Shown: positions 5,392-10,451 of the stretch, in pieces
How the letters are laid out: each line of letters opens with the position of its first letter
How positions within the stretch are numbered: the stretch's first letter is position 1
Assembly: GCA_028287605.1 (NCBI GenBank)
Contig: JAQBPI010000242.1
Location: 1-10,451 of the forward strand
Direction: 5' to 3'
DNA from: Chloroflexota bacterium
GTDB lineage: Bacteria; Chloroflexota; Dormibacteria; Aeolococcales; Aeolococcaceae
DNA: 10,451 nucleotides
The notes under the pieces: generated by a model
Told to the model about the DNA's origin: nothing
The model's database searches: none
The model's input: only the letters and a program-made list of their open reading frames with translations
Translations under genes and position numbers: made by a program

Positions 5392-7017
5392 ATGCAGAGC
5401 ACCATGCCGGAGCGACCGCTGACCGTCGGCTCGCTGCTCGCGCACGGGCTCGCGGTGTACGCCGACAGCGAGGTGGTCACCTTCGAGGGCGACCGCGTCC
5501 GCCGCGCCCGCTACAGCGAGGTGGGCGCGGGCGCCGCCCGTCTGGCGAACGCGCTGCGGCGGCTCGGCGTCGGCGAGGGCGACCGCGTCGGCACCCTCTG
5601 CTGGAACACGCAGGAGCACTTCGAGGCGTACCTCGCGGTGCCCTCGATGGGCGCGGTGCTGCACACCCTGAACCTGCGCCTCTTTCCCGAGCAGCTCACC
5701 TACGTCATCAACCACGCCGAGGACCGGATGATCCTCGTCGACGACTCGCTGGTGCCGGTGCTGGCGCGCGTCCGGGGGGACCTGACCACCGTCGAGAGGA
5801 TTGTCGTCGTCGGCGACGGGGACGCGTCCGCGCTCGGCGACGTGCTGCGCCACTCGGAGCTGGTGGCGGACGAGCCCGACCACCACGACTGGCCGGAGAC
5901 GGACGAGCGCAGCGCGGCCGCCATGTGCTACACGAGCGGCACCACCGGCAACCCCAAGGGCGTCGTCTACAGCCACCGGTCGACCTACCTGCACTCGATG
6001 GCGTCGGCGATGGGCAACACCTTCGCGGTGAGCCAGTACGACCGGGTGCTGCCCATGGTTCCGATGTTCCACGCAAACTGCTGGGGCCTTCCCTACGCGT
6101 CGTGGATGGCGGGGGCCGACCTCATCCTGCCGGGACGGTTCCTGCAGGCCGAGCCGATGGTCCGGCTGATGGAGGCGGAGCGGCCGACCATCTCGGGAGG
6201 GGTGCCCACCATCCTCAACGAGATCCTCCGGTACCTCGAGACCCACCCCGCCGACCTGTCCTCGCTGCGGCTCATGCTCAGCGGCGGCTCGGCGGTGCCG
6301 CTGATCCTGCAGCAGCGCTTCCACGAGCGGCACGGCATCACCGTCATGCAGGCGTGGGGGATGACCGAGACCAGCCCGATCGCCGCCGTCTCCCGTCCCC
6401 CGAAGCACGGCGCTCCCCAGGACGAGTGGCGGTACCGCGGCAAGTCCGGCCGCCTCGCCGCGGGGGTCGAGGCGCGCCACGTCGCCGACGACGGCACGGT
6501 GCTGCCCTGGGACGGCGTCGCGGTGGGGGAGATCGAGGTGCGCGGCAACTGGGTCACCGGCGCCTACCACCGCGACCCCGCTCCCGACCGCTTCGACGAC
6601 GGCTGGCTGCGCACCGGCGACGTCGGCACGATCGACGAACGGGGCTTCATCCAGCTCTCCGATCGTGCCAAGGATGTCATCAAGTCGGGCGGCGAGTGGA
6701 TCTCCTCGATGGACCTGGAGGCGGCGATCATGGCCCACCCCGCGGTGGTCGAGGCGGCGGTGATCGCGGTCAGGGACGAGCGCTGGGACGAGCGCCCGCT
6801 CGCCTGCGTGGTCGTCGATCCCGACCGCACCGCGACCGTGGAGGAGTTGCGCGGGTTCCTCGACGGCAGGGTGCCGAGCTGGTGGGTGCCGGAGCGCTGG
6901 GCCTTCGTGAGCGAGGTCCCCAAGACCAGCGTCGGCAAGTTCGACAAGAAGGTGCTGCGCGCACGGCTCGGCGAGGGAGCGCTGGACATCCTCGGCGATC
7001 AGGTGGCGAGCCGCTGA
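5392..7017 (+). CDS. Fatty-acyl-CoA ligase (AMP-forming)
   Basis: A 541-residue adenylate-forming enzyme of the long/medium-chain fatty-acid CoA ligase (FadD/AlkK-like) group. It would activate a carboxylic acid with ATP to an acyl-adenylate and then form the CoA thioester. Motifs in order are YTSGTTGNPKG (180-190, ATP-binding P-loop), VPMFHANCWGLPYASW (223-238, typical of the fatty-acyl group), AWGMTETSP (321-329), GWLRTGD (404-410), SDRAKDVIKSGGEWIS (423-438) and PKTSVGKFDKK with the catalytic Lys516. Length equals the usual 540 or so for the group. ATG 5392 is chosen because GGGAGG (5379-5384) lies 7 nt upstream; ATG 5389 directly before it is also possible. The frame is open back to 5140 through a repeat and a hydrolase stump, which should not be annotated as part of this enzyme. 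The exact chain-length specificity cannot be read. Confidence 0.93.
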   Translation: MQSTMPERPLTVGSLLAHGLAVYADSEVVTFEGDRVRRARYSEVGAGAARLANALRRLGVGEGDRVGTLCWNTQEHFEAYLAVPSMGAVLHTLNLRLFPEQLTYVINHAEDRMILVDDSLVPVLARVRGDLTTVERIVVVGDGDASALGDVLRHSELVADEPDHHDWPETDERSAAAMCYTSGTTGNPKGVVYSHRSTYLHSMASAMGNTFAVSQYDRVLPMVPMFHANCWGLPYASWMAGADLILPGRFLQAEPMVRLMEAERPTISGGVPTILNEILRYLETHPADLSSLRLMLSGGSAVPLILQQRFHERHGITVMQAWGMTETSPIAAVSRPPKHGAPQDEWRYRGKSGRLAAGVEARHVADDGTVLPWDGVAVGEIEVRGNWVTGAYHRDPAPDRFDDGWLRTGDVGTIDERGFIQLSDRAKDVIKSGGEWISSMDLEAAIMAHPAVVEAAVIAVRDERWDERPLACVVVDPDRTATVEELRGFLDGRVPSWWVPERWAFVSEVPKTSVGKFDKKVLRARLGEGALDILGDQVASR

Positions 7018-7044
7018 TGACGGTGGAGGCCGCCGTGCTGCTGA

Positions 7045-7070
7045 GCCAATGTCGCGGAAGCCACTGTCGC
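7045..7070. repeat. Short direct repeat with GTCGC motif
   Basis: GCCAATGTCGC (7045-7055) and GCCACTGTCGC (7060-7070) differ at one base and are 15 bp apart, between the ligase stop and the GntR remnant. Closely spaced repeated motifs of this kind can be transposase-binding sites at the ends of insertion sequences. No transposase is next to them, so this would be a relict at most. Confidence 0.3.
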
Positions 7071-7097
7071 AGTCATCCGACGGTTCGACCAGACGTC

Positions 7098-7641
7098 TCA
7101 GGGGTGAGCTGTTCGGGGAATGTCGTGGGCGATGTAGATGGAATGTGCGTCGTCGATGTCCTTGGCGGGAATGTCCATGAGGATCCTGCTTCTGTCTGGT
7201 GACAGGAAGCCCGACAGATGCTCTACGGGGCTGCCGTCCTGGTCGTACACGAGTCGGTTGCCCCTGATGAGTGGGGCGCCGATGCTGCAGTGCAGGAGGC
7301 GCGCTCTGAGGGGATCGGCGAGCTCCGCGGTGATCTCGTGCACCACGCGACCCATCCTGACTCCTGCGGCGGCGAGAATCTCGAACAGGGCACGTCGGGC
7401 GAGGGGGGAGGGGAGGTCGGCCGTCTTTCGAGAACGAAGGTGCCTCGGCCGGGCCTTCGTCGCACGTAGCCCTGGTCGGCGAGGTCCTGAAGGGCCCGGC
7501 GAACGGTGATCCGGGACACGGCGAATTGCTCGCCCAGGGCGAGTTCGGTCGGCAGGGCCTGTCCTGGGGTCAGGGCGCCTCGGTTGATCTGGTCTCGGAG
7601 CACGAGGCTGAACCTCCCCCCCGCCCAGCAGATGAGGTCAT
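7098..7641 (-). pseudogene. GntR/HutC-type regulator, frame broken
   Basis: The N-terminal half has a winged helix-turn-helix: LRDQINRGALTPGQALPTEL, then LGEQFAVSRITVRRALQDLA and GYVRRRPGRGTFVLERRP. In a different frame the C-terminal half gives a UTRA effector domain: ARRALFEILAAAGVRMGRVV, then GAPLIRGNRLVYDQDGSPVE and LSGFLSPDRSRILMDIP, stopping at 7098. The switch falls in a G-rich run on the plus strand (about 7401-7415), where a one-base length change restores a continuous protein. At the 5' end, ATG 7641 has an excellent GAGGAGG site 6 nt upstream but is out of frame with the HTH; one extra base in the seven-C run at 7616-7622 would join them. Otherwise translation would need an upstream GTG (7708). 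The breaks could be decay or homopolymer sequencing errors. UTRA domains bind small metabolites; the ligand is unknown. Confidence 0.8.
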
Positions 7642-7723
7642 GACGGGCCTCCTCGTCATGGACTTCGGACGTGCTCGCACCGCCGACGCCCAGCCGGCCG
7701 TCGTCCACGGGACCACCCGGACC

Positions 7724-7806
7724 AAGGAGGAATCACCATGGCAATGACAGCTCAGCGACAGGCGAGTGAGGCAAGGTCAACCCGACCCAGTGCGAGGCCA
7801 TGGTGA
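7724..7806 (+). promoter_or_regulatory. Strong ribosome-binding site and orphan start
   Basis: AAGGAGG (7724-7730) sits 7 nt before ATG 7738, a strong initiation signal reading away from the GntR gene. The frame runs only 22 codons (MAMTAQRQASEARSTRPSAR, then two more) to TGA 7804-7806. Within it, from 7770, a different frame begins to encode fumarase sequence. This looks like the start of another gene, perhaps the original target of the divergent GntR regulator, joined to a fumarase fragment by deletion. Confidence 0.5.
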
Positions 7807-8237
7807 TGGTCTGCATCCAGGTGCTCTCGGAGGACGGTGGCCATTGCCTTCGCCGGCTCGCAGGGGAACTTCGAGCTCAACGCCATGCGCCCGATCATCA
7901 TCAACAACTTCCTTCACTCAGCCACCATTCTGGGCGACGCGTGCACGAAGCTGCGTGAGTACTGCATCGAGGGCACCGAGCTCAACCGCGAGCGGATCGA
8001 CACGTTCGTCAACGAGTCCCTGATGCTGGTGACCGCGTTGTCGCCGGTGATCGGCTACGACAGGGCGTCGGCGATCGGCACAGGGCGAACGACGAGGGTA
8101 CGACCCTTCGGGAAGCAGCCCTGGCATGCGGATACGTCAGCGGTGGTGAGTTCGACCGGATCGTCGACCCGTCCCGCATGGTGGGCCGTCTCGGCGTGGC
8201 CCCGGGCTCGAAGAGGGGACACGACACGGCGACCTGA
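7770..8237 (+). pseudogene. fumC: C-terminal remnant of class II fumarase
   Basis: The reading passes through three blocks. 7770-7833 gives GKVNPTQCEAMVMVCIQVLS, the family's KVNPTQCE signature region. About 7834-8075 in the next frame gives AIAFAGSQGNFELN, then IIINNFLHSATILGDAC, NRERIDTFVNESLMLVTALS and GYDRASAI. From about 8076 to TGA 8235-8237, back in the first frame, it gives HRANDEGTTLREAAL, GYVSGGEFDRIVDPSRMVG and a short tail. These blocks are colinear with the last roughly 155 residues of FumC (usual length about 460). The N-terminal two thirds, with most of the active site, are absent. The two frame changes compensate: about one base extra near 7830 and one missing near 8076. A working fumarase is impossible from this fragment. 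Confidence 0.88.
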
Positions 8238-8348
8238 ACGGTGCTGCCGGTGGCCGTGAGCGCACCGGTGAGGACGTCGCCGGCCAGGTGCGTCCCACGG
8301 CATCGCCGTGCAGCATGGTCGAGGCGGGTCGCGGTCGGACCGGAGCGG

Positions 8349-8639
8349 TCAGCGCCGGAACGCGGCCGTGGCCCCCCTACCGCCACTTCTGCCAGGTCCG
8401 ACCCTGCGCAGCACCGCGAGCAGGAGGCACGCTCCGACGAAGGCCACGATGCATTCGCCGATGAAGCTGCCGGCCACGTCGCTGCTGGTGAGGGCGTGGA
8501 GGATGAGGCCGCCGATGAACGCCCCCACCAAGCCCACCACGATGTCGCCGAGGACGCCGAAGCCGCCTCCCTCGACGACGCGGCCCGCGAGCGCTCCCGC
8601 GATCAGGCCGACGAGCAGCCAGGCGATCAGATGACCCAT
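8349..8639 (-). CDS. GlsB/YeaQ/YmgE-type membrane protein
   Basis: A 96-residue protein of the transglycosylase-associated (GlsB/YeaQ/YmgE) family. Three Gly-rich hydrophobic segments make up almost the whole chain: IAWLLVGLIAGALAG near the N-terminus, FGVLGDIVVGLVGAFIGGLI in the middle with the family-typical GD-GAF spacing, and AGSFIGECIVAFVGACLLLA, followed by a short basic tail. It is an inner-membrane protein of the kind often linked to general or envelope stress; its biochemical role is not established. ATG 8639 has GGAGGAA 5 nt upstream. It lies 40 bp downstream of the Holin-X-like gene, so they are probably one transcript. Confidence 0.88.
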   Translation of the reverse strand: MGHLIAWLLVGLIAGALAGRVVEGGGFGVLGDIVVGLVGAFIGGLILHALTSSDVAGSFIGECIVAFVGACLLLAVLRRVGPGRSGGRGATAAFRR

Positions 8640-8679
8640 CGAGCTTCCTCCGTGAACGGTGTCGGGGTGGTGTCGGTGC

Positions 8680-9387
8680 TCACGCCTGCCGCTGCGCCAG
8701 CCACTGGCGTGCCTCCTCGCTGAGCTCGCCCCCGGTGCTGCGGCCGGTCAGCTCCGTGCCCGCCCCGCTGCCGTTCCCGCCGGGCGCGGGCGGATGGCCG
8801 GCCACGCTGTCCTTGAGCAGCCCGATGTCCTCCTTGACCATCGCGACGTCCTCCTTGACGGTCTCGACGGTCTGCCGGCGCATCGGCGGGAAGGCCTCCC
8901 TGACCTTGGCCTTCACGGCCTCGACGTCCTGCTTCATCGTGCTCACCGTCTCCGCGGGAAGCAGCGGCATGGCGGCGCGCAACCGGGCCACGCCGGTCAT
9001 GGCCAGCACGGCGGTGAGAACGAGGAGGATCAGGGTCACGACCAGCGCGGCGGTCCACACCGGCAGCCAGAGGGCGAGGACGGTGGTGAGCGTGGCCGCG
9101 ACCATCCCGAGGGCGATCAGGGCGACCACCCCCGCGACCGCGAGGGCGGCGGCGCCGATCGCCATCGTCCTGCCCTTGGACTTCACCTCCCGGCCGGCGA
9201 GGGCGAGGTCCTTCCGGGCCATCCCGGCGGCCGCCGGGGCGACGTCCTTGACCCTGCCGACCTTCTGGCCGACCTCGGCCTTGGCCAGCTCGATCTCCTG
9301 GCGGACGAGGGTGCTTCCCTCCTCCGCGAGCTGCTTGAGCAGCTCGGGCAACGACTGATCCTGCGGAGTTGTGGCTCGATCGCCCAT
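8680..9387 (-). CDS. Holin-X-like (phage holin family) membrane protein
   Basis: A 235-residue protein resembling the putative actinobacterial Holin-X family (PF07332), which is chromosomal in most hosts and not evidence of a prophage. The N-terminal part is a charged amphipathic helix (LLKQLAEEGSTLVRQEIELA, then KAEVGQKV) typical of the family. Two membrane spans follow at about 76-99 and 109-131. The C-terminal half is soluble, with repeated helical motifs (MKQDVEAVKAKV, TVETVKEDVAMVKED) likely to form coiled coil, then a Gly/Pro-rich linker and a short terminal helix (SEEARQWLAQR). ATG 9387 has AAGGAG 9 nt upstream. It is followed by the GlsB-type gene, so the pair probably serves membrane or envelope maintenance under stress; that role is inference. 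Confidence 0.8.
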   Translation of the reverse strand: MGDRATTPQDQSLPELLKQLAEEGSTLVRQEIELAKAEVGQKVGRVKDVAPAAAGMARKDLALAGREVKSKGRTMAIGAAALAVAGVVALIALGMVAATLTTVLALWLPVWTAALVVTLILLVLTAVLAMTGVARLRAAMPLLPAETVSTMKQDVEAVKAKVREAFPPMRRQTVETVKEDVAMVKEDIGLLKDSVAGHPPAPGGNGSGAGTELTGRSTGGELSEEARQWLAQRQA

Positions 9388-9523
9388 GCCCGGCTGCTCC
9401 TTCTCACCGCCGCCGCACCGGAGTGGGGCGACGACCTATCCCTATATGGTAACTATCATATTATATGCGCACAATGCTGAAGTGAAAGCCGAGTCAGTGG
9501 TGATGCGCCGCGTCCCGCCCGGG
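9388..9523 (-). promoter_or_regulatory. AT-rich promoter island upstream of the Holin-X-like gene
   Basis: In a window otherwise extremely GC-rich, 9437-9482 is AT-rich. The minus strand carries a perfect TATAAT (plus 9465-9460). A weak -35 (CTTTCA) sits 17 bp upstream. This would start transcription about 65 nt before ATG 9387. The TATAAT is embedded in the palindrome CATATTATATG (9458-9468), which could also serve as an operator. The segment also carries the region just after the stop of the upstream hydrolase. Confidence 0.5.
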
Positions 9524-10451
9524 TCAGCGCCGCGGGCGGGCCGCCCCCAGGAGGGCGCCGGCGAACTCGCGGACCCGGCTGTTGACCTCGTCGGCGCGCT
9601 CGACGGGGAGCATGTGGCCGGCCCCGGGCACCACCACCAGGCCCGCGGGCCGGGGCAGCGAGCGCTCCAGCCGCCGGGCGTGCGAGGGCGGGGTGAGCCG
9701 GTCGTGCTCGCCGGCCATCACCAGGGTGGGAACGGTCAGCCGCTCGACCGCGCTGCCGAGATCGAGGCGGCCGAGGACCCTGCCCCAGCCGACCCAGGTG
9801 TCGGCGCGGCAGGAGAGGACGACGTCGCAGCAGAAGGCCACCTGCGCCGGGGTGGCCGCGTGCCCGAGGCACATGAACCGGACGCCGCGGCGCGAGATCG
9901 GGGCCAGCCGGGAGAACGGGATCGGGGGGGCGGTGAGCAACGCCGCGCCGGCCAGCCGCCGGGTGCGCACCAGGGAGCGGGGGAGGGGGAGCAGCCGGGA
10001 CTCGACGGCCAGGTCGCCGAAGCCGGTGCTCACCAGCACCGCACCGGCGGCGCGCTCGACCTCGGCGGGATGGCGCCCCGCCCAGGCCAGCATCGCCATC
10101 GCACCCATCGAGTGCCCCACCAGGACCGCCCGCTCGCCGGCCGGGAGACAGGCGGCGAGCACCGCGGAGAGGTCGTCGGCGAGCGCGTCCGTGGAGAACT
10201 CGCCGGGCCCGCTCTCCCCATGGCCGCGCAGGTCGAAGGCGACCACGCGGAAGTCGCGGGAGAGCTCGACGATCTGCGGATGCCAGAAGCGCCGCGCGCA
10301 GGTCCACCCGTGGAGGAGCACCAGGGTGGGGCCGGTCTCGGCGCCGAAGACCTCGGCGTGAAGCCGGGTGCCGTCGCGCGACACCACCGTCCGCGGCCGG
10401 CCCACCAGGCGGCGGCTGAGCTCGACGTACTCCGGGTCGTCGAGCAGCCGG
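9524..10451 (-). CDS. Alpha/beta hydrolase, possibly continuing past the window edge
   Basis: From GTG 10405 the protein has 293 residues and the full alpha/beta hydrolase pattern: VLLHGWTCARRFW (29-41, oxyanion hole), VVAFDLRGHGESG (54-66), LVGHSMGAMAML (95-106, nucleophile Ser99), VMAGEHDRLTPP (229-240, Asp235) and PGAGHMLPVE (260-269, His264). The same frame remains open upstream to the right edge, encoding RLLDDPEYVELSRRLVGRPR, which reads like real coding sequence. The true start may therefore lie outside the window and the gene may be partial. Related actinobacterial hydrolases often have an N-terminal extension ahead of VVSRDGTRLH. No signal peptide is seen in the visible part. It may hydrolyse an ester or lactone; the substrate cannot be deduced. 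The following gene has its own AT-rich promoter, so the two are probably separate transcription units. Confidence 0.85.
   Translation of the reverse strand, partial: RLLDDPEYVELSRRLVGRPRTVVSRDGTRLHAEVFGAETGPTLVLLHGWTCARRFWHPQIVELSRDFRVVAFDLRGHGESGPGEFSTDALADDLSAVLAACLPAGERAVLVGHSMGAMAMLAWAGRHPAEVERAAGAVLVSTGFGDLAVESRLLPLPRSLVRTRRLAGAALLTAPPIPFSRLAPISRRGVRFMCLGHAATPAQVAFCCDVVLSCRADTWVGWGRVLGRLDLGSAVERLTVPTLVMAGEHDRLTPPSHARRLERSLPRPAGLVVVPGAGHMLPVERADEVNSRVREFAGALLGAARPRR

Noticed and set aside
5302..6738. A minus-strand open frame of nearly 480 codons across the acyl-CoA ligase
   Set aside because: It is antisense to a gene with all adenylate-forming motifs, and its low-complexity composition is typical of mirror frames in GC-rich sequence.
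8680..9387. Prophage lysis holin
   Set aside because: The sequence fits the chromosomal Holin-X-like family; no endolysin, phage structural or integrase gene is nearby.

Overview
The window is very GC-rich with short intergenic gaps. It encodes an F420-dependent-type luciferase-like oxidoreductase (TIGR03617-like), an actinobacterial Holin-X-like membrane protein and several alpha/beta hydrolases. This fits a high-GC soil-type bacterium such as an actinobacterium or a Chloroflexota/Dormibacteraeota-like lineage. The lineage is inference from gene content; no rRNA or other marker is present.

Layout. (1) 1-500 has no gene. It holds a 387-bp element with about 74-bp inverted arms (44-430), probably a non-autonomous mobile element. 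(2) 504-1739(-) is an apparently intact IS110-family DEDD/serine transposase. A 9-bp direct repeat (427-435 and 1792-1800) may mark the element ends, and the left one touches the end of the inverted-repeat element. (3) 1801-2102 is gene-free and structured: a 12-bp direct repeat exactly 100 bp apart around a foldable segment, a perfect 10-bp-stem palindrome, and four CCGGCGGCAG-type units at 28-32 bp spacing. (4) 2103-4213(-) is a two-gene operon: a luciferase-like F420-type oxidoreductase followed by a secreted, six-cysteine alpha/beta hydrolase. (5) 4577-7017(+) holds a small multi-pass membrane protein, an alpha/beta-hydrolase gene cut off after its oxyanion-hole motif by a second copy of the 36-bp repeat seen at 1960, and a complete 541-residue fatty-acyl-CoA ligase. 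The hydrolase stump, repeat and ligase form one uninterrupted reading frame. (6) 7018-8237 is a decayed, visibly less GC-rich patch: a GntR/UTRA regulator broken in reading frame, and the C-terminal third of a class II fumarase with two compensating frame shifts behind an unrelated ribosome-binding site and start. (7) 8349-9387(-) is a Holin-X-like protein plus GlsB/YeaQ-type protein operon behind an AT-rich island with a perfect TATAAT. (8) 9524 to the right edge (-) is a further alpha/beta hydrolase whose frame stays open to the window end.

How the genes work together: the oxidoreductase, CoA ligase and hydrolases suggest catabolism or modification of fatty or other organic acids and esters, but no complete pathway can be read. 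The clearest theme is genome remodelling. Several hairpins with GCA or TGC triloops, a repeated 36-bp module, an IS110 element beside a terminal inverted repeat, and two broken genes lie within 8 kb. I see no defence system, CRISPR array or complete new multi-gene system. The most promising unexplained items are the repeat module that truncates a gene and the structured DNA around the IS110 element.
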